Part shown: positions 1 to 7,002 of the stretch, in pieces | Numbering within the stretch: position 1 is the first letter of the stretch | How the letters are laid out: every line of letters begins with the position of its first letter | NCBI RefSeq assembly: GCF_008122505.1 | Contig: NZ_VSSB01000001.1 | Coordinates: forward strand, 2,030,891-2,094,890 | Source: Agromyces mariniharenae | GTDB taxonomy: Bacteria; Actinomycetota; Actinomycetes; Actinomycetales; Microbacteriaceae | DNA length: 64,000 bases | Reading direction: 5' to 3' | Made by a program: the position numbers and the translations under genes | The notes under the pieces: model-generated | What the model saw: the letters and a program-made list of their open reading frames with translations, nothing else | What the model was told of the DNA's origin: nothing | Databases searched by the model: none

Positions 1-264
1 CGGACCGACGAGCGCGAGCGTCTCGCAGCCGAGCAGGGCGCGCAGGTGCCGCCCGGCCTTGACCGCGTCGCCCTCGGCGATGCCCCCGCGGAGGTGCTTC
101 GCCGCCCGGCTCGCGAGGTGCAGCGTCTGGTAGGTCGCCTGCTCGACGTCGGTGCCGAGGTCCTTCGACGCGACCACGATGCGCCGGAGGAGGATGACCA
201 CGCCGACCGCGAGTGCCCCGGCGACGACGCCGGCGGCAGCGGCGAGCAGCATCGACTCGGGCAT
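1..264 (-). CDS. LytS-type sensor histidine kinase, N-terminal part (cut by window edge)
   Basis: Only the first 88 residues are present; the gene runs off the left edge. Translation of the minus strand from the ATG at 264 gives a short N-terminal membrane helix (about residues 5-27) ending in RR, then a soluble stretch with the sequence ATYQTLHLASRAAKHLRGG, which I know from the linker of actinobacterial LytS/YehU-like sensor kinases that sit beside acetate permeases. It is divergent from the DUF485-ActP pair, so it probably senses a signal that controls carboxylate uptake; that is inference. The kinase core is outside the window. I rely on the N-terminal pattern and the neighbours only. Confidence 0.6.
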   Translation of the reverse strand, partial: MPESMLLAAAAGVVAGALAVGVVILLRRIVVASKDLGTDVEQATYQTLHLASRAAKHLRGGIAEGDAVKAGRHLRALLGCETLALVGP

Positions 265-466
265 GCACGCCAGCGTAGCCGTCGTTCGTCGTCGCCGATC
301 CGCCGTTCGTCGCACCGTGGACGCCGCTCAGCGACGACGAGCGGCGACCGCCCCAAGCGCTCCGAGCCGAGGGGAAGCATGGTCGCACTGCCGAGTCCTC
401 AGGGACGAACTCGACGCAGCGGCGCGGCCGTCGGCCTCGCCGATCCCCCCTCGAAGGAGAGACGCC
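265..466. promoter_or_regulatory. Divergent intergenic region, kinase / DUF485-actP
   Basis: About 200 bases separate the divergent starts of the sensor kinase and the DUF485 gene, so both promoters should lie here. I see no convincing -35/-10 pair or palindrome. The ribosome binding site GAAGGAGAG at 454-462 serves the DUF485 gene. Confidence 0.35.
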
Positions 467-835
467 ATGGGCAACGAGGCCCCGAGCGCCACCAGCACGA
501 CCCTCGCAGAGGTCGACTACGGCGCGGTCCAAGCATCACCCGAGTTCCAACGGCTCCGGCGCACGCATCGGAGCTTCGTCTTCCCGGTCCTGGGCGCCTG
601 CCTCGCCTGGTACTTCGCCTACGTGCTGCTCGCGAGCTACGCCCACGACTTCATGTCGACCCGCGTGTTCGGCAGCGTGAACGTCGCGATGATCCTCGGC
701 CTCGCCCAGGTCGTCACGACGTTCGCCGTGACCATGTGGTACGTCCACTACGCGAACAAGCGGCTCGACCCGCTCGCGGAGGAGATCCGCGACGAGATCG
801 AGACCGGCGCGTTCGAGAACGAGGAGGCGCGCTGA
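467..835 (+). CDS. DUF485 membrane protein, partner of acetate symporter
   Basis: 122 residues. DUF485 proteins are small two-helix membrane proteins almost always encoded just before ActP/MctC-type solute:sodium symporters; their exact role is unknown. Two hydrophobic segments are visible (about residues 38-58 and 74-95), separated by a short loop, with an acidic C terminus. The ATG at 467 is chosen because GAAGGAGAG lies just upstream and the conserved part (FQRLRRTHRSFVFP) begins soon after; the longer open frame upstream has no homology that I recognise. Its TGA shares one base with the ATG of the symporter gene, so the two are translated together. Confidence 0.85.
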   Translation: MGNEAPSATSTTLAEVDYGAVQASPEFQRLRRTHRSFVFPVLGACLAWYFAYVLLASYAHDFMSTRVFGSVNVAMILGLAQVVTTFAVTMWYVHYANKRLDPLAEEIRDEIETGAFENEEAR

Positions 836-2448
836 TGCTGCACTTCGAAGCGGCGAGCACCTCGCCCGGCGAGCCCTGGCTCAACATCGCCATCTTCGGC
901 GCGTTCGTCGCCGTCACGATGGTCATCGTGTTCCGCGCCAGCCGGAACAACAAGACCGCGGCCGACTACTACGCCGCTGGACGCTCGTTCACCGGCGGCC
1001 AGAACGGCTCGGCGATCGCGGGCGACTACCTGTCGGCGGCCTCGTTCCTCGGCATCGTCGGCGCCATCGCCATGACGGGCTACGACGGGTTCCTCTACTC
1101 GATCGGCTTCCTCGTCGCGTGGCTCGTCGCGCTCCTGCTCGTCGCGGAGCTCCTGCGCAACACCGGCAAGTTCACGATGGCCGACGTGCTGTCGTTCCGC
1201 CTCAAGCAGCGACCGGTGCGCATCGCGGCGGCCACCACGACGCTCGTCGTCTGCTTCTTCTACCTCCTCGCCCAGATGGCGGGCGCCGGCGGCCTCGTGT
1301 CGCTGCTGCTCGGCGTGGGCGACCAAGTGGGACAGGCTCTCGTCATCACCGTGGTCGGCGCGCTCATGATCCTCTACGTGCTGATCGGCGGCATGAAGGG
1401 CACCACGTGGGTGCAGATCATCAAGGCGGTGCTGCTCATCGCGGGCGCCGGGGTGATGACCGTTTGGGTGCTCGCGCTCAACGGGTTCGACTTCTCGGCG
1501 CTGCTCGACAAGGCCGTCGCCGTGGCCGAGAACCCCGCGATCCTCGACCCGGGCCTGAAGTACGGCGTGTCGGATGTCTCGAAGGTCGACTTCCTCTCGC
1601 TGGGCCTCGCCCTCGTGCTCGGCACCGCGGCCCTGCCGCACGTGCTCATGCGGTTCTACACCGTTCCCACGGCCAAGGAGGCGCGCAAGTCGGTCGTCTG
1701 GGCGATCTGGCTCATCGGCATCTTCTACGTGTTCACGCTCGTGCTCGGCTACGGCGCGGCGGCCCTCGTCGGCCCGGCGGTCATCGCCGCGGCGCCCGGC
1801 GGCCCGAACTCGGCCGCTCCGCTGCTCGCGTTCTCGCTCGGCGGACCGCTGCTGCTCGGCCTGATCTCGGCGATCGCGTTCGCGACGATCCTCGCGGTCG
1901 TGGCCGGCCTCACGATCACCGCGGCCGCCTCGTTCGCGCACGACATCTACGCGTCGGTCGTGAAGAAGGGCAAGCCCGAGCCGGGCGCCGAGGTCAAGGT
2001 GGCCCGCCGCACGGTGGTCATCATCGGCATCGTCGCGATCATCGGCGGCATCGGCGCCAACGGCCAGAACGTCGCGTTCCTCGTGGCCCTCGCGTTCGCC
2101 GTCGCGGCATCCGCCAACCTGCCGACCATCGTGTACTCGCTCTTCTGGAAGCGCTTCACCACGAAGGGCGCCCTCTGGAGCATGTACGGCGGCCTCATCT
2201 CGGCGATCGTGCTGATCGTCTTCTCGCCGGTGGTCTCGGGCTCCGAGACGTCGATGCTGAAGACCGAGGCCATCGACTTCGCCTGGTTCCCGCTGTCGAA
2301 CCCGGGCATCGTCTCGATCCCGCTGGCCTTCCTCCTCGGCTGGATCGTGAGCGTGCTCGACAAGACGACCGAGGATCCGAAGAAGCAGTCCGAGATGGAG
2401 GTGCGCTCGCTCACCGGCATCGGCGCCGAGAAGGCGGTGAGCCACTAG
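835..2448 (+). CDS. actP: Cation/acetate symporter, ActP/MctC-like (sodium:solute symporter family)
   Basis: 537 residues, the usual length of ActP/MctC carriers, which import acetate and related short monocarboxylates with a cation. About thirteen membrane helices are visible. Family signatures include DYYAAGRSFTGGQNG near residue 42, GDYLSAASFLG near 62 and the conserved GTAALPHVLMRFYTV near 262. The start codon ATG at 835 overlaps the stop of the DUF485 gene by one base. The open frame extends far upstream, but that part overlaps DUF485 in another frame and has no transporter character. The 17-bp perfect hairpin at 2531-2569 follows and probably ends the operon. MctC of corynebacteria is the closest family precedent; the substrate here is inferred. 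Confidence 0.9.
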   Translation: MLHFEAASTSPGEPWLNIAIFGAFVAVTMVIVFRASRNNKTAADYYAAGRSFTGGQNGSAIAGDYLSAASFLGIVGAIAMTGYDGFLYSIGFLVAWLVALLLVAELLRNTGKFTMADVLSFRLKQRPVRIAAATTTLVVCFFYLLAQMAGAGGLVSLLLGVGDQVGQALVITVVGALMILYVLIGGMKGTTWVQIIKAVLLIAGAGVMTVWVLALNGFDFSALLDKAVAVAENPAILDPGLKYGVSDVSKVDFLSLGLALVLGTAALPHVLMRFYTVPTAKEARKSVVWAIWLIGIFYVFTLVLGYGAAALVGPAVIAAAPGGPNSAAPLLAFSLGGPLLLGLISAIAFATILAVVAGLTITAAASFAHDIYASVVKKGKPEPGAEVKVARRTVVIIGIVAIIGGIGANGQNVAFLVALAFAVAASANLPTIVYSLFWKRFTTKGALWSMYGGLISAIVLIVFSPVVSGSETSMLKTEAIDFAWFPLSNPGIVSIPLAFLLGWIVSVLDKTTEDPKKQSEMEVRSLTGIGAEKAVSH

Positions 2449-2530
2449 GGGTTCCGGCGGTGGTCGGGGGACCGGCCGCCGGGCAGCCATCGACGCGGCG
2501 GGAACGCCTGCCCGTGCCGCGTGGATAGCA

Positions 2531-2569
2531 GTGAAGGGGGCGGATGCCGCGAGCATCCGCCCCCTTCAC
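2531..2569 (+). terminator. Strong hairpin after actP
   Basis: A perfect 17-bp inverted repeat (2531-2547 with 2553-2569) and a 5-base loop. The stem contains the nonamer GGATGC(CGC). There is no T-run, as is common for actinobacterial terminators. It lies between actP and the next gene on the same strand. Confidence 0.7.
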
Positions 2570-2587
2570 CCTGTGCGTCGGCGTGGG

Positions 2588-2593
2588 TAGGTT
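2588..2593 (+). promoter_or_regulatory. -10 box TAGGTT, leaderless start
   Basis: TAGGTT is exactly six bases before the ATG at 2600, so the mRNA of the SnoaL-like gene should begin at its start codon. No ribosome binding site is present. Confidence 0.5.
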
Positions 2594-2599
2594 GAGCCC

Positions 2600-3019
2600 A
2601 TGAGTGGAACGACCTCGCCGCAGCTCGACCTCGTCCAGCGGTTCATCCGGTCCATCGAGTCCGGAACGCACGGCGATGCGCTCCTCGAGTTCCTCCATCC
2701 CGACGTCGAGCAGGTCGACCACCCCAGCCTCATGAACCCGCAGGGCGGTCGCCGCGGACTGGCGGAGATCCTCGCGGCGAGCGCGGCCGGCGCGGGCATC
2801 ATCGACGAGCAGCGCTACGACGTGCGACGGGTCGTCGCGTCGGGGGACGACGTCGTCGTGCAGGTCGACTGGCACGGCCGGGTGGCGCAGTCGCTCGGCT
2901 CGGTGCCCGTCGGCACCCGGTTGCACTCGAACAGCGTGATCAGCTTCGGTATCGAAGGCGACCGGATCCGGCGGGTGGAGGCGTACGACTGCTACGACCC
3001 GTTCCCGACGACCGGCTGA
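2600..3019 (+). CDS. SnoaL-like / NTF2-fold protein
   Basis: 139 residues. The pattern fits the NTF2-like (SnoaL) fold: an N-terminal helix (VQRFIRSIESGTHGDALLEFLHPDVEQVDHP), then beta strands ending in SVISFGIEGDRIRRVEAYDCYDPF, typical of the family. Such proteins are small cone-shaped dimers that act as isomerases, hydrolases or simple ligand binders; no function can be assigned from sequence. The ATG at 2600 has a TAGGTT box six bases upstream and no ribosome binding site, which suggests leaderless translation. It stands alone between the actP terminator and convergent genes. Confidence 0.8.
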   Translation: MSGTTSPQLDLVQRFIRSIESGTHGDALLEFLHPDVEQVDHPSLMNPQGGRRGLAEILAASAAGAGIIDEQRYDVRRVVASGDDVVVQVDWHGRVAQSLGSVPVGTRLHSNSVISFGIEGDRIRRVEAYDCYDPFPTTG

Positions 3020-3046
3020 GCGGGCCGCGAATCCGCCGGAGGGCCG

Positions 3047-3247
3047 CTAGCCGCCAGCTCGGCGTCGCCCACGCGCGATCCCCCAGACGAGCAGTGCGAC
3101 GCCGACGAGCGCGACGATCGGCCCGAGGATCGCCCACAGGGCCACGCCGCTCATCACCGAGTCGGAGAGCACGCCGACGCCCTGCAGCGTCCAGACCCCG
3201 CCGACCACGATTATCAGGGCGCCGAGGCCGATCAGGAACCCGTTCAT
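3047..3247 (-). CDS. Small two-helix membrane protein
   Basis: 66 residues, hypothetical. Two hydrophobic helices (about 4-24 and 36-58) separated by a short polar loop and followed by a basic tail GRRRAGG, which should face the cytoplasm. An AGGAGGG ribosome binding site lies upstream. The gene starts 15 bases after the stop of the dihydrolipoyl dehydrogenase gene on the same strand, so the two may be cotranscribed. I do not recognise a family. Confidence 0.65.
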   Translation of the reverse strand: MNGFLIGLGALIIVVGGVWTLQGVGVLSDSVMSGVALWAILGPIVALVGVALLVWGIARGRRRAGG

Positions 3248-3262
3248 CTCGTGCTCGCCCTC

Positions 3263-4663
3263 CTACATGTTGATCATGTGGCCGGTGAGGCCGTGGAACG
3301 CCTCCTGCAGCGCCTCCGACAGCGTCGGGTGGGTGTGCACGTTGCGCGCGAGCTCGAGCGCCCCGAGGTCCCACTTCTGGGCCAGCGTGAGCTCGGGCAG
3401 CAGCTCCGAGACGTCGGGGCCGATGAGGTGGCCCCCGACGAGCTCGAGGTGCTGCTTGTCGGCGACGAGCTTCACGAAGCCCACCGGGTCGCCGAGGCCG
3501 TTCGCCTTGCCGTTCGCGGTGAACGGGAACTTCGCGACGACCACGTCGTAGCCCTCGTCGCGGGCCTGCTGCTCGGTGAGGCCGAAGCTGGCGACCTGCG
3601 GCGAGCAGAAGGTCGCGCGCGGCATCATCCGGTAGTCGCCGAGTTCCATGGTCTCGGCGTCGCCGATGGTCTCGGCCGCGACCACGCCCTGCGCCTCGGC
3701 GACGTGGGCGAGCATGAGCTTGGCGGTGACGTCGCCGATCGCGTAGATGTGCGGCACGTTGGTGCGCATCCGCTCGTCGATGGCGATCGCGCCGCGATCG
3801 GTGAGCTGCACGCCCGCGTTCTCGAGCCCGAAGCCCTCGACGTTCGGGGCGAAGCCGACCGAGATGAGCGCCTTGTCGACCTCGAGCGAGCCGGGCTGCC
3901 CGTCGGCGCCGGTGTACGAGACGGTGACGGATGCCCCGTTGTCGACGACCGTCTCCACCTTCGTCGAGGCGAGGATCGGGATGCCGAGGTTGCGGTACTG
4001 CCGGGTGATCTCCTTCGAGACCTCGACGTCCTCGTTGGGCAGGGCGCGGTCGAGGAACTCGATGACCGTGACCTCGACGCCGTAGTTGCGCAGCACGTAC
4101 GCGAACTCCATGCCGATCGCGCCGGCGCCGACGATCGCGATCGAGCGCGGCAGGTCGCGCGTCAGGATCTGCGTCTCGTAGGTGACGACGTTCTGCGAGA
4201 GCTGCACGCCGGGCAGGAGCCGCACCTGCGAGCCGGTCGCGATGATCGCGTTCCGGAAGGAGATCGACTCGACCGTGCCGTCGGCCCTGGTCACGTCGAG
4301 CGTGTTCGCGTCGCGGAAGGAGCCCCGGCCGTCGAACTCGGTGATCCCGTTCTTCTTCATCAGGAAGTGCACGCCCTTGACGTGCTTCTCCGAGACCTGG
4401 CGGCTGCGGTCGAACGCGACGCCGAAGTCGAAGTGCACGTCGCCCGAGATGCCGAACGTCGCGGCCTGGGCGTGGAAGATGTGGGCGAGCTCGGCGTTGC
4501 GCAGGAGGGCCTTCGAGGGGATGCAGCCCACGTTGAGGCAGACCCCGCCCCAGTACCGCTCCTCGACGACGGCCACCTTCAGGCCGAGTTGGGCGGCGCG
4601 GATCGCGGCCACGTAGCCGCCAGGACCCGCGCCGAGGACGACGACATCGAACTGTTCGGTCAT
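3263..4663 (-). CDS. lpdA: Dihydrolipoyl dehydrogenase (E3)
   Basis: 466 residues, normal for E3. The enzyme reoxidises dihydrolipoamide in 2-oxoacid dehydrogenase complexes and passes electrons to NAD+. Visible features: FAD-binding GAGPGG near residue 11, the redox disulfide C42-LNVG-C47 in [13 protein letters not shown], a second nucleotide-binding motif [11 protein letters not shown] for NAD near residue 175, a GDV FAD motif near 305 and the C-terminal base motif HTHPTLSEA. The start is ATG at 4663; a TTG six bases upstream is in frame but less likely. No E1 or E2 genes are adjacent, so it is probably shared by several complexes. Confidence 0.95.
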   Translation of the reverse strand: MTEQFDVVVLGAGPGGYVAAIRAAQLGLKVAVVEERYWGGVCLNVGCIPSKALLRNAELAHIFHAQAATFGISGDVHFDFGVAFDRSRQVSEKHVKGVHFLMKKNGITEFDGRGSFRDANTLDVTRADGTVESISFRNAIIATGSQVRLLPGVQLSQNVVTYETQILTRDLPRSIAIVGAGAIGMEFAYVLRNYGVEVTVIEFLDRALPNEDVEVSKEITRQYRNLGIPILASTKVETVVDNGASVTVSYTGADGQPGSLEVDKALISVGFAPNVEGFGLENAGVQLTDRGAIAIDERMRTNVPHIYAIGDVTAKLMLAHVAEAQGVVAAETIGDAETMELGDYRMMPRATFCSPQVASFGLTEQQARDEGYDVVVAKFPFTANGKANGLGDPVGFVKLVADKQHLELVGGHLIGPDVSELLPELTLAQKWDLGALELARNVHTHPTLSEALQEAFHGLTGHMINM

Positions 4664-4718
4664 GCGCAAGAGCCTAGGACCGTCGGTGCCGTCGCGTCAT
4701 GTGCGCCTCAGGAGGTCC

Positions 4719-6884
4719 TCAGGTGCTCGTCAGGACGACGAGCCGCTGAGTCGCCCGGGTCATCGCGACGTAGCGGTCGACCGCGCCCTCGATGCCCGTT
4801 CCGAATCGCTTGGGGTCGATGAGCACGACCAGGTCGAACTCGAGCCCCTTCGCGAGCTCGGGCGTCAGCGATCGCACACGCGTCGTCGCGGGGAGCCGGT
4901 CGGCCTCGATCGCGGGCGAGGCGATGACGCAGGCGATGCCCTCGGCGTGCTCGGCGAGCCACGTGTCGAGCGTCGCGCCGAGCTCCGAGACGGCGCCGTG
5001 GGTCACGGGCACGCCGGTGCTGCGGATCGACGTGGGCACGTTGGCGTCGGGGAGCACCGCCCGGATGACGGGTTCGGCCTCTTCCATGACCTCGGTCGGC
5101 GTGCGGTAGTTGATGTTCAGCGTCGCGACGTCGATGCGGTCGAGGCCGATCCGCTCGAGCCGCTCCCGCCACGACGCCGTGAACCCGTGCCGGGCCTGGG
5201 CGCGGTCCCCGACGATCGTGAAGCTGCGCGACGGCGACCGCGCGAGGAGCATCGACCACTCCGCATCCGTCAGCTCCTGGGCCTCGTCGACGATGACGTG
5301 CGCGAACGGGCCGGCGAGCAGGTCGGGATCGACCGTCGGCAGGGCGGCCTCGTCGACGAGCGTGTTCCGCACGTCCTGGCCGCGCAGCATCGACATGACG
5401 GCCATCTCGGAGTCGTCGGCCGCGATGAGGTGCTCGAGCACCAGCTCGCGCTGCTCGCGCTCGTCGGCGAGGGCCGCTTCGCGCAGACGGCGGCGACGGG
5501 ATGCCTCGGGGTCGCCGATCCGGCGCCGGGCGGCGTCGAGGTAGTGCAGGTCGGCGATCGTCCACGCCCGGGCGTTCGCACGCTGCAGTGCCGCGACATC
5601 GTCGGCGGCGAGCCATGGCGCGCATCGCCGCAGGTACGCCGGCACCGACCACAGGTCGGCGACGACGCCCGCCGGGTCGAGCACCGGCCAGGCCCGGCGG
5701 AACGTGCCGGTCAGTTCCTCGCTCTGCGCCAGGGCCCGGCGCAGGAGGTGCGGCGACACGTCGTCGTGCTTGTCGCACAGGATCCGCAGCAGGTCCTCCC
5801 AGACCTCGTCGCGCGCCTCGTTGTGCGGCGTGCCGGGCTCGGGGGCCTCGAACGCCTCCGCCCAGTCCTCGGGGTCCACGTCGACGTCGGCCCACGGCGT
5901 GTCGATGGTGAGGTCGCCGCTCGGCGGTCGTTCGTAGTACGTGACCGCCGCCTCGACGGCTTGCACGAGCCGGGCGGAGGCCTTGAGCGTGGCCGCGCGG
6001 GCGTCGGCCTCGGGCAGGGCCGCTGCCCCCTCGGGCACGAGGTCGTGCAGCGTGCACGTCTGCACGCCCTCCTCGCCGAGCCCCGGGAGCACGTCGGCCA
6101 CGTAGTCGAGGTAGGGCTGGTGCGGGCCGACGACGAGCACGCCGCCGCGGCGGTGGCCGAGTCGGGGGTCGGCGTAGAGCAGGTAGGCGGCGCGGTGCAG
6201 GGCGACGACGGTCTTGCCCGTGCCGGGGCCGCCGTCGACGACGAGCGCGCCGCGGGACCCGGCGCGGATGATCGCGTCCTGGTCGGCCTGGATGGTGGCG
6301 AGCACGTCGCGCATCCGGTCCGACCGGCTGCTGCCGAGGCTCGCGATGAACGCGGACTGGTCGTCGAGCGCGGCGTGGTGCTCGAGCCCCTCGGCCGTGA
6401 ACACCTCGTCCCAGTAGTCGCTGATCCGCCCGCGGGTCCAGCGGTACCTCCGACGGCTGGTGAGGCCCATCGGGTCGCCGTGCGTGGCCGCGAAGAACGG
6501 TTCGGCGGCGGGGGAGCGCCAGTCGACGAGCAGCCGACGGCCCGTCTCGTCGGCGAGGCCGTTGCGCCCGATGTAGACGGGCTCGGGATCGTCGGCGTGC
6601 ACGACGCGCCCGAGGCACAGGTCGAGCCCGAAGCGACGGAGGACGCGCAACCGACCGGTGAGCCGGTGCACCTCGAGGTCGCGGTCGAGCGCTGCCTGTC
6701 CGTCGCCGTCGCCCCCGCCTTCGCGCCGCACGACGTCGAGGCGATCGGAGACGTCGGCGATCGATCGATCGAGGCACTCGGCGACGGCGTCGAAGTGCGC
6801 CTCGTCGGTGGCGATGAGCTCGGGGTCAGCCTTCTGCGCGAGGCGTTCGGGCAGGTCGAACACGCTGGTGGTCAGGGGATTCAC
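4719..6884 (-). CDS. helR: HelR-type RNA polymerase recycling ATPase (UvrD/Rep-like)
   Basis: About 721 residues. HelR proteins are relatives of HelD that pull stalled or rifamycin-bound RNA polymerase from DNA and give rifamycin tolerance in Streptomyces and Mycobacterium abscessus. The whole protein resembles the HelR family as I know it: N-terminal TSVFDLPERLAQKADPEL and a charged helical region, the segment LLVDWRSPAAEPFF, Walker A GGPGTGKT near residue 218, the HelR-type stretch GVQTCTLHDLVPEGAA, Walker B VIVDEAQELTDAEW and the C-terminal motif DRYVAMTRATQ. I choose the GTG at 6884 because GGAG lies eight bases upstream and homologues start at this point; an ATG at 6926 would add 14 residues that do not look conserved. 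A 19-bp palindrome upstream (6939-6957) suggests rifamycin induction. Confidence 0.9.
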   Translation of the reverse strand: MNPLTTSVFDLPERLAQKADPELIATDEAHFDAVAECLDRSIADVSDRLDVVRREGGGDGDGQAALDRDLEVHRLTGRLRVLRRFGLDLCLGRVVHADDPEPVYIGRNGLADETGRRLLVDWRSPAAEPFFAATHGDPMGLTSRRRYRWTRGRISDYWDEVFTAEGLEHHAALDDQSAFIASLGSSRSDRMRDVLATIQADQDAIIRAGSRGALVVDGGPGTGKTVVALHRAAYLLYADPRLGHRRGGVLVVGPHQPYLDYVADVLPGLGEEGVQTCTLHDLVPEGAAALPEADARAATLKASARLVQAVEAAVTYYERPPSGDLTIDTPWADVDVDPEDWAEAFEAPEPGTPHNEARDEVWEDLLRILCDKHDDVSPHLLRRALAQSEELTGTFRRAWPVLDPAGVVADLWSVPAYLRRCAPWLAADDVAALQRANARAWTIADLHYLDAARRRIGDPEASRRRRLREAALADEREQRELVLEHLIAADDSEMAVMSMLRGQDVRNTLVDEAALPTVDPDLLAGPFAHVIVDEAQELTDAEWSMLLARSPSRSFTIVGDRAQARHGFTASWRERLERIGLDRIDVATLNINYRTPTEVMEEAEPVIRAVLPDANVPTSIRSTGVPVTHGAVSELGATLDTWLAEHAEGIACVIASPAIEADRLPATTRVRSLTPELAKGLEFDLVVLIDPKRFGTGIEGAVDRYVAMTRATQRLVVLTST

Positions 6885-6938
6885 GACGACGGCTCCGATC
6901 CGGGGGTTCGGCAGACCGACCATCATCCCCCACGACCC

Positions 6939-6957
6939 GGGCCTTGCGGCAAGGCCC
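6939..6957. promoter_or_regulatory. Rifamycin-associated element (RAE)-like palindrome upstream of helR
   Basis: GGGCCTTGCGGCAAGGCCC, a perfect 19-bp palindrome with one central base, 55-73 bases before the chosen helR start. RAEs are 19-bp inverted repeats found in front of rifamycin-resistance genes including helR, and mediate induction by rifampicin. Length, CTTGC/GCAAG core and location all fit. On the minus strand TTGCCG within it could act as a -35 with GATGAT near 6921-6926 as the -10; that reading is inference. Confidence 0.75.
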
Positions 6958-7002
6958 CCTCCCTGCGGTAATCTGGAACTGGAGGGGCTGACCGGTCATC
7001 GG

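Noticed and set aside
46..834. Upstream extension of the actP reading frame
   Set aside because: It overlaps the DUF485 gene and the divergent kinase. The protein is Arg-rich without homology; the ATG at 835 fits.
6885..6926. Longer HelR starting at ATG 6926
   Set aside because: It would put the start within the proposed promoter, and the added 14 residues do not resemble HelR proteins. GTG 6884 has GGAG upstream. I keep it as a minor alternative.
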